A DNA stretch of 8,583 nucleotides from an uncultured Selenomonas sp. (GTDB taxonomy: Bacteria; Bacillota; Negativicutes; Selenomonadales; Selenomonadaceae). The notes below the pieces were generated by a model. The model was not told the DNA's origin. It did no database searches and saw only the letters and a list, made by a program, of their open reading frames with translations. The DNA is taken from contig CALGGN010000324.1 in assembly GCA_937915915.1 (NCBI GenBank), positions 1 to 8,583 of the forward strand, written 5' to 3'. Position 1 is the stretch's first letter, and every line of letters begins with the position of its first letter. Positions 1 to 5,763 of the stretch are shown piece by piece. Position numbers and translations under genes: made by a program.

Positions 1-28
1 CTTTCCCTACACGACGCTCTTCCGATCT
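1..28 (+). other. Illumina adapter contamination
   Basis: These 28 bases match the 3' end of the Illumina TruSeq read-1/universal adapter, finishing with the characteristic GCTCTTCCGATCT. Biological sequence begins at base 29. The adapter adds six false codons (Asp-Arg-Lys-Ser-Val-Val) and a false TAG (7-9) to the gene that reads leftward off the contig. It is a trimming or assembly artefact and marks this edge as an artificial contig end. Confidence 0.97.
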
Positions 29-420
29 ACGAACTGGCAGGTTTCAGGATAGAGCGTCGCAATCCCCTGCAAGCCGGTCACTTTCTCGTCCTTGAACATT
101 TCTGTGCCGTTGACGGCATAATAGGTGATATCATTCTGGACGATCGCCAGATCCACCTGGTCATCCTTCAGCATATTGATGTTCGAAACGGAAGCGCCCG
201 TGCTCTGCGCACTCGCATTCATGCCCTGAATGCTCTTGTTCAGGATCTCCGCCATCGCCCCGCCAATCGGGTAGTAGGTCCCTGCCGTGCCGCCCGTCGC
301 AATATTGATGAACTTCTTCGCCGCACCCTGATCCCCGCTGCCGCCGCAGCCGGCCAAAAGCGCCGTGGCCATAATCGCCGTAAGACCTGCCGTCAAAATC
401 TTCTTCCAAGAAAACTTCAT
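29..420 (-). CDS. TAXI family TRAP transporter solute-binding lipoprotein, 3' end missing
   Basis: This is the extracytoplasmic substrate receptor of a TAXI-type TRAP transporter, which would hand an organic acid or amino acid such as glutamate to a fused DctQM permease. The first 131 residues are present; full-length members run to roughly 320. Residues 1-24 are a lipoprotein signal peptide (positive KFSWKK, hydrophobic core, lipobox LAGC with Cys25). It is followed by the family hallmark ATGGTAGTYYPIGGAMAEIL at about 41-60 and SAQSTGASVSNINML at about 70-84. The ATG at 418-420 is preceded by a purine-rich AAGGATGGGAG site. The reading frame continues into adapter sequence at base 28, so the apparent stop at 7-9 is false and the real gene continues off the contig. 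The substrate cannot be told from this part. The family call is firm. Confidence 0.93.
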
Positions 421-472
421 AACAGACCACTCCCATCCTTCATATATACTTAATTTTTATGCCACACAAAAG

Positions 473-501
473 ATTATAGCATAGATTCCTCCAACGAACA
501 A
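473..501 (-). promoter_or_regulatory. Promoter of the TAXI receptor gene
   Basis: On the minus strand a -35 box TTGTTC (496-501) and a -10 box TATAAT (473-478) are separated by exactly 17 bases. The -10 is extended (TGCTATAAT). It lies about 50 bases upstream of the TAXI start codon. The -35 sits inside a perfect palindrome (494-510), so access to it could be controlled by a dimeric regulator. Confidence 0.75.
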
Positions 502-510
502 CTTGTTCGT
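494..510. promoter_or_regulatory. Palindromic operator candidate over the TAXI -35 box
   Basis: ACGAACAA-C-TTGTTCGT is a perfect 8+8 inverted repeat around one central base. The right-hand minus-strand half supplies the -35 TTGTTC of the TAXI promoter. The size and symmetry fit a TetR- or MarR-type homodimer site; this is inferred, as no regulator gene is in the window. No U-run follows on either strand, so a terminator is unlikely. Confidence 0.6.
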
Positions 511-687
511 CTAAAATTTCCAATAGGCAATGAATGTTCCTTGAAAACGCATTGTTTTTTGAGTCCCCATTTCCGGCAAAGCTGGCAAATATAAGTCCGT
601 GGACAAAGGCGCAAACATATTCATAAAGGCGATGAAACCGATCATCATATCACAGGATAAATGCCGCTGCTTGAGTTGATTCGACAT
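511..687 (-). pseudogene. Truncated Bcr/CflA-type MFS drug exporter, N-terminal stump
   Basis: Fifty-eight codons begin at ATG 685-687, preceded by AAAAAGGATG about 9 bases upstream. Residues 13-41 (IGFIAFMNMFAPLSTDLYLPALPEMG region) are the first transmembrane helix and the STDLYLPALPE signature of Bcr/CflA drug:H+ antiporters (DHA1 group), which normally have about 400 residues and 12 helices. After PEMG the family match stops. Seventeen unrelated residues follow to a TAG at 511-513, which touches the palindrome upstream of the TAXI gene. The most likely origin is a deletion that removed the rest of the transporter. An open frame extends upstream to 855, but that part overlaps the antisense of nothing known and lies within the end of the diguanylate cyclase in another frame, so I do not include it. 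It lies 46 bases after the cyclase and in the same direction. Confidence 0.75.
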
Positions 688-733
688 TGTCCGTATCATC
701 CTTTTTTGCTCAGTAACAGATTTTACGCCTTGC

Positions 734-2272
734 TCATTCTTCAGCCACCATAAATCGGTTGCGTCCCTGTTCCTTGGCTTGGTAAAGCGCATCATCCGCC
801 CGTTTGAGCAGCTGCTCCACATTATAGTCCGCCCGCATGACGCACCAGCTCGCACATCCGATGCTCAAGGTCACGCCCATGCTTGCCAGCGCCGCATTTC
901 CCCGGATCCGATCCTGCAGCCGTCCCGCCACAGAGCCCACTGCCTGCCGATCTGCCCCCGGCAGCAGAACGATGAATTCATCTCCGCCGAAACGTCCCGC
1001 GATATCGTTCCCGCGGATCACCTCACGGATCTCCAAAGCGACATCCTGCAGCACCTCGTCGCCCCGCTGATGCCCATAGGTATCGTTGATGCGCTTGAAA
1101 AAATCCACATCGACGAGCATCAGCCCCAGCGTCTCCGCCTTTCCCTCCACCGGCATGAGCTTTTCGAAGATCTGGTCGATATAGCGCCGATTGGAAAGCT
1201 GCGTCAAGAAATCGATTTCTGCGTCATGCAGGATCTGCCGATTCAGCTTCTGGAGTTCCAGATTCTGGAGATTCAGAAGCTTTTCCTTCTGCTGGATCAC
1301 ATACATGAGACGCTTGTTCCTCACCAGCACGAAGACCTGCCGCGCAGAAAGCAGCAGCACCAGCAGCACAGCCCAAAGGAAGAAGGATGCCAGCAAATCG
1401 TACTCCATGCCTACCAGAAGCAGGATCGAAATCGTGAACAGATATGGCATCAAAATGCGAAAATACTCCACCGGCCCATTGCGTCGCGCAAGCAGCGCAT
1501 TGAGCCGCGTCCGCGTTGCGGGATCCCGCTCAGAGCACACAGATGCCAAGGCCAGCAGGAAATAGCTTACCGTCCACAGCGGCTCAAAGACAATGCCGAA
1601 GGACGTGTCATGGATGGTTTCCAGCAGGAATATCTGATCCATCATGAACATCATGGCGAATGCAATGCCCATCAGGACATTGGTCCTCGTGAGGAACCAG
1701 CGGATATCCGTCCCGAAGAGCAGCACCAAGAGGCCAGCGGTAATCGCAAAATCGCATACGGGATAGAACAGCAGCGTCAACATGGGAAGCATATCCCCGC
1801 TCTTGTCCAGCAAAATGGGACGTATGATGAAATTGTAGATCAAACCGCCCGATGCAAAGATGGATATGATGATATCAAAGGAAATCGTCACCATATTCAC
1901 CGCGCGTGTCTGCCGGAAATAGAAAATAATTCCGACAAAGAACATCATCGTGCTGCACAGGTAAAAGACATCACAAACAGAGGGCATATCCGGTTCGATG
2001 CCCAGAAAATCCGTGTAATACGCCCATGCAGCATCTCCCAAAAAATTGACAAGCGCACCTGCCGCAAAGATTTTCCAAGGCAGGCTGCGCTCCTCCGGGC
2101 AGCGCCGGATCCCGTGCCAGAAAAGAGGGAATGCCAGAAGATTCCCAATCAGTCCCGTGGTATCAGGATAGACGCTAAACGGCTCAATTCCAAAGCCCAG
2201 AATCACATAATAAAAAAATATAAATACAAGATAGGATCCAATCAGCGCCTTGCCGCTGAACCTCAAACCCAT
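734..2272 (-). CDS. Membrane-bound diguanylate cyclase (GGDEF)
   Basis: This 512-aa protein probably makes cyclic di-GMP from two GTP at the inner face of the membrane. Residues about 10-318 form a polytopic domain with roughly nine or ten hydrophobic helices (for example 11-30, 67-85, 104-119, 126-150, 163-187, 197-217, 271-287, 293-317). It resembles MASE-type sensors but I cannot name the family. A likely coiled-coil linker (about 324-350) leads into the GGDEF domain (353-510). Catalytic features are intact: LVDVDFFKRINDTYGH (metal-binding Asp388 and Asp390 area) and GRFGGDEF with GGDEF at 429-433. An inhibitory I-site RGND (420-423) sits five residues before GGDEF, so product feedback inhibition is expected. 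No EAL domain is present. It has its own promoter and an AGGGATGTGAG ribosome site. The input signal is unknown. Confidence 0.95.
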   Translation of the reverse strand: MGLRFSGKALIGSYLVFIFFYYVILGFGIEPFSVYPDTTGLIGNLLAFPLFWHGIRRCPEERSLPWKIFAAGALVNFLGDAAWAYYTDFLGIEPDMPSVCDVFYLCSTMMFFVGIIFYFRQTRAVNMVTISFDIIISIFASGGLIYNFIIRPILLDKSGDMLPMLTLLFYPVCDFAITAGLLVLLFGTDIRWFLTRTNVLMGIAFAMMFMMDQIFLLETIHDTSFGIVFEPLWTVSYFLLALASVCSERDPATRTRLNALLARRNGPVEYFRILMPYLFTISILLLVGMEYDLLASFFLWAVLLVLLLSARQVFVLVRNKRLMYVIQQKEKLLNLQNLELQKLNRQILHDAEIDFLTQLSNRRYIDQIFEKLMPVEGKAETLGLMLVDVDFFKRINDTYGHQRGDEVLQDVALEIREVIRGNDIAGRFGGDEFIVLLPGADRQAVGSVAGRLQDRIRGNAALASMGVTLSIGCASWCVMRADYNVEQLLKRADDALYQAKEQGRNRFMVAEE

Positions 2273-2363
2273 ATCTGCTCACATCCCTGCATCATTCTAA
2301 AATTCATCTTAGCACCTGTTGGAAAAGAAACATATCTCCCATGTATCTTCCCTTGACCTCTAA

Positions 2364-2391
2364 ATTATACTATAATTTCGCATAATTGCAA
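2364..2391 (-). promoter_or_regulatory. Promoter of the diguanylate cyclase gene
   Basis: On the minus strand, -35 TTGCAA (2386-2391) and -10 TATAAT (2364-2369) are separated by 16 bases. They predict a leader of about 85 bases before the ATG at 2270-2272. Confidence 0.6.
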
Positions 2392-2854
2392 TGACGGCCA
2401 TTTCTTCATTCAAAAACGTTCCATGCTCCCGAAAAAAACAAGCGTCGGCACAACGTACCAACGCTTGAATTTCATAAGCATCGCGCCACGCTTGCAGCGC
2501 AACCCCGAAGTCCGATGATCGGGCCAATCCGCCGCTGCCTGACACCTTGCTCGCCTTGCGGGCAAGCCAAGGCAGGCCGACCGGACCCCGCCAAAGATTG
2601 CTCTGCCATTTCATGGCGCTCCGGACAAAAAACGAACGTGTCATCCCCAACATCGTCTCCGGCGCAACCGACATAGCCTATCCGTCCGCTATGCTCCACG
2701 GCAAACCAACAACCCCAGCCGTACTCATGACGCAATGCCTACATCCAAAAAAAGCCACTACCTGCAACGCATAAGCCATATCTCCTGCTTTTCTTTCATT
2801 ATAAAACAAGAAGGCCCAATTGTCAATATGAATTTACGAAAAAAATATATCCTT
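2392..2854. repeat. Gene-free stretch with hairpins and repeat-like sequence
   Basis: I see no convincing gene here; the open frames have unlikely composition and no ribosome site. Two inverted repeats stand out: CAAGCGT (2439-2445) with ACGCTTG (2461-2467), and CTTGCTCGC (2546-2554) with GCGGGCAAG (2558-2566), the latter with one G-T wobble and a 3-base loop. On the minus strand, about 2570-2670 reads GGGGATGACACG... followed by a CCGGAGCGCCATGAAATGG segment. Its chance translation (PERHEMAEQSL) is the style seen for dispersed intergenic repeats in many bacteria. That likeness is from memory and copy number is not testable here. A 3' end for the histidinol-phosphatase transcript must lie in this stretch, but no classic terminator is visible. 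Confidence 0.4.
2546..2566. repeat. GC-rich hairpin in the intergenic stretch
   Basis: A 9-base stem (CTTGCTCGC against GCGGGCAAG, eight Watson-Crick pairs and one wobble) closes a CTT loop. No U-run follows on either strand, so it is not an ordinary terminator. It may be the fold of a repeat unit. Confidence 0.5.
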
Positions 2855-3703
2855 TTATCCCAGCGGAACCCGTTCCCGTTCCCGATGACTGAACCGCAGA
2901 AGCTCCGTGTAGCCGAACCCCCGCACATAGTCCACCGCTTCCTCGTTGTAGTTCCCGCAGTCCTCCGGCTGATGCGCGTCCGAGGAGGTGATGATCGGCA
3001 GGCCGTATTTCGCCGCCACGCGCATGAAGTCGGGATAGGGCGAGATCTCCGCAATCGGGTAGCGATAGCGGGTGCCCGTATTCACGTCAATCGCCATATC
3101 CGCCTTGCTCAAAGCCTTCGCCACACGTTCCAGAATCGGCGTCACATCAAAATCCGGAAGATACCGGAACAGGCGGATATTGAAGGGATGCCCCAGCACA
3201 TCATACAGCCCGGATGCCGCAAGCTTCTCCACTTCCTCCGCATACCACGCATAGATTTCCTTCAGGCTGTGCCGGTTCCATTCGTCCTTGATCTCGGAAG
3301 AATCATAGGCCCAGCCCCGCAAGAAGTGCACGGAACCGATGATATAGTCGAAATCATAGCCTTTCAGGATATCGCGCACCTTGTCCTGATCTTGGAAATT
3401 GCATACCTCGATGCCCGTCTTGACCGCATGCTTGGCCTTCAGCTTCTCCATGAACGCAAAGTAATCATCCAGCGTATATTTGAACTTGTTCTTCTTCAGC
3501 CATTTCTGCTGAAAGGAGCCGACAAAGGAGTCATCCAGCACCAGATCCTCATAATAAAGCGCTTGGAACTCCGGAAAGGTATGGGAATGCTCTGTGATCC
3601 CGATTTCGTCAATGCCCCGCTTCGCTGCCGCGTCAAAGAAGCCTTGCACCCAGTCCTCATCATAGGAACCGTATTCAAAATGCATATGATAGTCAATTTT
3701 CAT
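2855..3703 (-). CDS. hisK: Histidinol-phosphatase, PHP family (HisJ/HisK type)
   Basis: This 282-aa protein belongs to the PHP phosphoesterases and most resembles histidinol-phosphate phosphatase, which converts L-histidinol phosphate to histidinol in histidine synthesis. Length is normal for the family. The metal-ligand motifs appear in order: HMH (His6, His8), TEHSH (Glu38, His39), GIEVCN (Glu99), GSVHFL (His126), LGHPFN (His172), DVNTGTRYRYP (206-216) and SSDAHQPEDCG (Asp242, His244). A trinuclear metal site therefore looks complete. The ATG at 3701-3703 lies 4 bases after the stop of the HAD gene upstream, and its AAGGG ribosome site is inside that gene, so the two are probably translationally coupled. 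No other histidine gene is nearby, so related phosphatase activity on another substrate is possible. Confidence 0.9.
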   Translation of the reverse strand: MKIDYHMHFEYGSYDEDWVQGFFDAAAKRGIDEIGITEHSHTFPEFQALYYEDLVLDDSFVGSFQQKWLKKNKFKYTLDDYFAFMEKLKAKHAVKTGIEVCNFQDQDKVRDILKGYDFDYIIGSVHFLRGWAYDSSEIKDEWNRHSLKEIYAWYAEEVEKLAASGLYDVLGHPFNIRLFRYLPDFDVTPILERVAKALSKADMAIDVNTGTRYRYPIAEISPYPDFMRVAAKYGLPIITSSDAHQPEDCGNYNEEAVDYVRGFGYTELLRFSHRERERVPLG

Positions 3704-3707
3704 ATGG

Positions 3708-4511
3708 TCAGATCAACCCTTCATCCATCAGCCGCTGGATACCTGCCAGCACGCCATGCTCCTCGTTCGTCTTCGTCTCATAGCGCGCGATCTCCTTGAT
3801 CTTATGGTGCGCATTTCCCATGGCAAAGCTGTAGTAGACCGAGCTCATCATTTCCGCGTCATTCAGATAATCCCCAAAAGCCGCGCACTCCATCGGCGTG
3901 ATGCCCAGTTTGTGCTGGATCTGCTGGATGGCAACGCCCTTGTTGATGCCGAAGCTCATGATATCCACCCAGAAATCACTGCTGCGCACCACCTGCATGC
4001 GGCCCTCGAACTGCTTCATATAGGGATAGATGCTCTGGCTTGCCCTGCCGTTCTTGTCAAAGAAGGATATCTTGATGGGCTCATCATCCACCTGATGAAA
4101 ATCCTCCACCACATCGTTATGGGTGTAATATTTCAAAAGCTCATCCTGATATTCCTTCTTGTCCTGGGAGGTATGGATATACGCATCCTTTTTGCCGCAG
4201 TACACGCAGAAGATATCCTGCAGTTTCATGCCCTCCGCCAGCACCTCATAGGCAAAGGCACGGCTGATGGGGCTGGAAAAGAGCTCCTTGCCATGCTGCT
4301 TCACCATCGTCCCGTTCTCCGCAATGAAGATGAAGTCATCCGCATAGGCAGGGAAGGATGCTACCAGCGAATAGTACTGCCGCCCGCTCGCCGGCGCAAA
4401 TGTCACGCCCCGCTCCTTGAGCTTGGCCATCATGGCATCGAAGCCCTCCGGCAGACACCCGTTCTCATCCAAAAGCGTGCCGTCCATATCCGACATAATC
4501 AACTTGATCAC
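3708..4511 (-). CDS. Cof-type HAD-IIB family phosphatase
   Basis: This 267-aa cytoplasmic HAD hydrolase has a C2B cap; relatives dephosphorylate sugar phosphates, flavin or pyridoxal phosphates, often with broad specificity. The four HAD motifs are visible: I, MSDMDGTLLD (nucleophile Asp8, acid Asp10); II, PASGR (Ser42); III, NKG (Lys191); IV, FGDYLNDAEM (Asp214, Asp218). The cap lies between motifs II and III. I chose GTG 4509-4511 as the start because AGGTGG (4513-4518 region) is correctly placed before it and the family begins just ahead of the DMDGT motif. An ATG nine codons further upstream has no such site. It is the first gene of an operon with the PHP phosphatase. The substrate is unknown. 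Confidence 0.92.
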   Translation of the reverse strand: MIKLIMSDMDGTLLDENGCLPEGFDAMMAKLKERGVTFAPASGRQYYSLVASFPAYADDFIFIAENGTMVKQHGKELFSSPISRAFAYEVLAEGMKLQDIFCVYCGKKDAYIHTSQDKKEYQDELLKYYTHNDVVEDFHQVDDEPIKISFFDKNGRASQSIYPYMKQFEGRMQVVRSSDFWVDIMSFGINKGVAIQQIQHKLGITPMECAAFGDYLNDAEMMSSVYYSFAMGNAHHKIKEIARYETKTNEEHGVLAGIQRLMDEGLI

Positions 4512-4554
4512 GAAACCACCTCTGTCCATCAAAAACAAACCCTGTGACGATACC

Positions 4555-4584
4555 AGTATATCAGACCTTGACCTGCTCCTTCAA
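4555..4584 (-). promoter_or_regulatory. Promoter of the HAD/PHP phosphatase operon
   Basis: On the minus strand, -35 TTGAAG (4579-4584), 18-base spacer, and an extended -10 TGATATACT (TATACT at 4555-4560). It is about 45 bases upstream of the GTG start, which supports transcription of the two phosphatase genes independently of the mobile-element genes upstream. Confidence 0.55.
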
Positions 4585-4624
4585 GACGGATTTAGAAAAG
4601 TTTTCTTAGGGATACCACTTATCG

Positions 4625-4665
4625 AAAAAAATGTGGCATAGCCAGCCACCAGAGCCGACTATGCC
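4625..4665 (-). terminator. Terminator after the recombinase remnant
   Basis: On the minus strand GGCATAG and CTATGCC (plus-strand arms 4635-4641 and 4659-4665) form a perfect 7-bp outer stem, followed by ACATTTTTTT (T-run at 4625-4632). The stop codon of the recombinase remnant lies within the hairpin. It insulates the phosphatase operon from the element and may lie close to one end of the element. Confidence 0.75.
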
Positions 4666-5105
4666 TGTTCGTTTTCCGCATCCAAAGTCTGGGAATGGAA
4701 TTCGCCGATGCAGTTCCACACAATGACAATTTTCTGGGTACGTTTCCCGTCAATTTCTTCCGGATGGGAAATGTAAACTTTCTTGATGAACTCGCGGACG
4801 ATTTCTGCCGTAAGTTCCGGGATGTCCGTGTACTTCTGGACGATGGAAAGGAAGCCACTTACGTTGGCTGTCGTTTCCGATTCCTTGGCAATCACAGCTT
4901 TGAGTTTCTCTGAACGAACCGCCAAAGTTTTCTGCTCTTCTTCGTAGGTAGCTGTCATTTTGGCAAACCGCTCATCGGAAATCTTGCCGTCCACATTGTC
5001 CTCATAAAGCCGTTGGATAAGCGTGTCCAGTTTTTTCATGCGGCTGTCAGTGACCAAGGCATACTGCCAACACACCCATATCTTCTGTGCTTTCAGTTCC
5101 TCCAA
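4659..5105 (-). pseudogene. Chimeric remnant: primase-like start joined to serine recombinase tail
   Basis: A 148-codon frame starts at TTG 5103-5105 behind a strong AAAGGGGGTGAT site. Residues 1-22 (MEELKAQKIWVCWQYALVTD...) resemble the opening of phage/plasmid primases of the VirE/P4 type, which commonly begin with an ELK..K.WV.W motif. From about residue 23, KKLDTLIQRLYEDNVDGKIS and the following ERF..M...YEEEQ segment match the coiled-coil, DUF4368-like C-terminus of Tn4451/Tn1549-type large serine recombinases. The resolvase catalytic domain and the zinc-ribbon region (several hundred residues) are absent, so it cannot recombine DNA. The junction near 5037-5045 is in frame. Internal deletion of the element is the simplest explanation. 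The recombinase tail is a firm call; the primase identity of the first 22 residues is tentative. Confidence 0.75.
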
Positions 5106-5138
5106 ATTATCACCCCCTTTGCAAAACCATCCATAGAA

Positions 5139-5318
5139 CTACTCCTTCCGGCTTGCTTCACGGGAAAGCCAGTCCTTGAAAGCGTCGATGGGAATGAGGA
5201 TTCTCGCTCCCACTCGCAGACTCGGGAAATCCTCCCGGCGGGTCAGGTCGTATGCCATCGGCAGACTGATACCCATGCGCTCCGCCAGTTCCTTCACGCT
5301 TATGGTGTTCTTCTCCAT
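5139..5318 (-). CDS. Excisionase / winged-helix DNA-binding protein (Xis type)
   Basis: This 59-aa protein is a MerR-like helix-turn-helix of the excisionase family, which bends the element end to direct excision, or acts as a small regulator. Residues 6-28 (ISVKELAERMGISLPMAYDL) are the helix-turn-helix; 29-44 (EDFPSLRVGARILIPI) form the wing with the usual GxRxxIP pattern; FKDWL closes it. The ATG at 5316-5318 has an excellent AAGGAGGG site 7 bases upstream, so I prefer it to an in-frame upstream start. The next frame on the same strand begins about 34 bases after its stop. The intact gene next to a gutted recombinase suggests a residue of a formerly mobile element. Confidence 0.88.
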   Translation of the reverse strand: MEKNTISVKELAERMGISLPMAYDLTRREDFPSLRVGARILIPIDAFKDWLSREASRKE

Positions 5319-5344
5319 ATACAGTTCCCTCCTTGAAAACGGGC

Positions 5345-5374
5345 AAATAAAAACCACTCGAATATTCGAGCGGC
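5345..5374 (-). terminator. Palindromic terminator upstream of the excisionase
   Basis: CTCGAATATTCGAG (5357-5370) is a perfect 14-bp palindrome, extended on the minus strand by CCG/TGG pairing, and followed there by TGGTTTTTATTT. It fits a rho-independent terminator for the 51-aa gene. It lies only about 39 bases before the excisionase start, so excisionase expression would depend on read-through or on a protein binding this palindrome. An operator role is the alternative. Confidence 0.6.
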
Positions 5375-5393
5375 GCGTATGCCTTCTATTCTG

Positions 5394-5549
5394 TTATGCC
5401 AACTTGACCATAGCCCTTCGTCCCAGCCGCATTCGCTGGACGGCGTTGTAGGCGGTCAAGTCCTTGGCTCCGTAAATATTGCGTTTCTCAATCCCTTCCT
5501 CCCTGTGCTTCAATCGGCGGTTCTCCCGTTGGCGTCTCCTGTCCTTCAT
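5394..5549 (-). CDS. Small basic protein of the element (51 aa), function unknown
   Basis: The ATG at 5547-5549 follows a perfect AGGAGG (5556-5561) with 6-base spacing, so the frame is very probably translated even though an open frame continues further upstream. The product is highly basic and helical in its first half (MKDRRRQRENRRLKHREEGI), followed by EKRNIYGAKDLTAYNAVQRM and a short RRAMVKLA tail. I do not know a named family, although small proteins with an N.YG.KDLT.YNA pattern are, to my recollection, common in Firmicutes integrative elements. A nucleic-acid-binding role is plausible from charge alone. Its start codon overlaps the stop of a 23-codon leader ORF (ATGA), which points to translational coupling, and a palindromic terminator follows. 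Confidence 0.75.
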   Translation of the reverse strand: MKDRRRQRENRRLKHREEGIEKRNIYGAKDLTAYNAVQRMRLGRRAMVKLA

Positions 5550-5617
5550 GGCAAGCCTCCTGTGCGGTAGATAGACTTCTCCTTCGGCGGTGCGGGAAAC
5601 TGCGCTATGGCTGACAT
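5546..5617 (-). CDS. 23-aa leader peptide overlapping the 51-aa gene
   Basis: The frame opens at ATG 5615-5617, encodes MSAIAQFPAPPKEKSIYRTG plus GLP, and ends in TGA (5546-5548) that overlaps the ATG of the next gene. A diverged copy at 5836 reads MSIAGLFPGPMKGKSVCREG, sharing 11 of 23 residues without gaps. The ribosome site before it is weak (AGCGG). It may be a translated leader controlling access to the AGGAGG of the 51-aa gene, or the conservation may reflect an RNA structure instead. Confidence 0.45.
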   Translation of the reverse strand: MSAIAQFPAPPKEKSIYRTGGLP

Positions 5618-5664
5618 CCGCTGTGTTTGCGTTGAACGATATTCTTTTCGATAGCTTTGTATTT
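5546..5664 (-). repeat. Leader module copy A
   Basis: This transcribed leader shares ACAAATACAA near its 5' end, a mid-leader ATGTCA, TTTCCCG.ACCG..GAAGG.GAAGTCT and the following purine-rich block with the segment at 5763-5879. Over the first 54 bases from the ATG, 39 are identical without gaps. Copy A retains the AGGAGG site and the start codon of the 51-aa protein; copy B has lost both. Confidence 0.65.
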
Positions 5665-5670
5665 GTACAT

Positions 5671-5699
5671 ATCATATCACATTCTGTAACCGTAATCAA
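5671..5699 (-). promoter_or_regulatory. Promoter of the proximal leader (copy A)
   Basis: On the minus strand, -35 TTGATT (5694-5699), 17-base spacer, -10 TATGAT (5671-5676). The spacer begins ACGGTT as in the distal promoter, so the two promoters are themselves diverged copies. The predicted start near 5664 gives a leader of about 115 bases before the 51-aa gene. Confidence 0.6.
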
Positions 5700-5730
5700 T
5701 AGTTGCAATCTTTCGCTTACGCATAGCGGC

Positions 5731-5763
5731 GAAAAAATGCTCCCCATCCGCAATGGATGGAGG
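5731..5763 (-). terminator. Terminator of leader copy B
   Basis: CCATCC (5744-5749) and GGATGG (5755-5760) form a perfect 6-bp stem with a GCAAT loop, with partial outer pairing. On the minus strand it is followed by GCATTTTTTC (T-run 5732-5737). Confidence 0.7.

Noticed and set aside
688..855. Upstream extension of the exporter stump to residue 114
   Set aside because: The extra codons overlap the 3' end of the cyclase gene in another frame, while ATG 685-687 has a ribosome site and matches the family start.
779..2356. 525-codon plus-strand open frame opposite the cyclase
   Set aside because: It is antisense to a gene with complete GGDEF motifs, and its translation is rich in His, Gln, Arg and Pro with no domain, as expected from a shadow frame.
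2360..2674. 104-codon minus-strand frame in the intergenic stretch
   Set aside because: No ribosome site, odd composition in its first half, overlap with the cyclase promoter and competing frames; the sequence looks like an intergenic repeat.
2735..4547. Long plus-strand open frames (354 and 263 codons) opposite the two phosphatase genes
   Set aside because: They mirror genes with clear catalytic motifs, have no ribosome sites and resemble no family.
4594..4606. AGAAAA-G-TTTTCT short palindrome as a possible attachment site
   Set aside because: It is close to the expected element end, but no matching copy was found at the other side, so it may be chance in AT-rich sequence.
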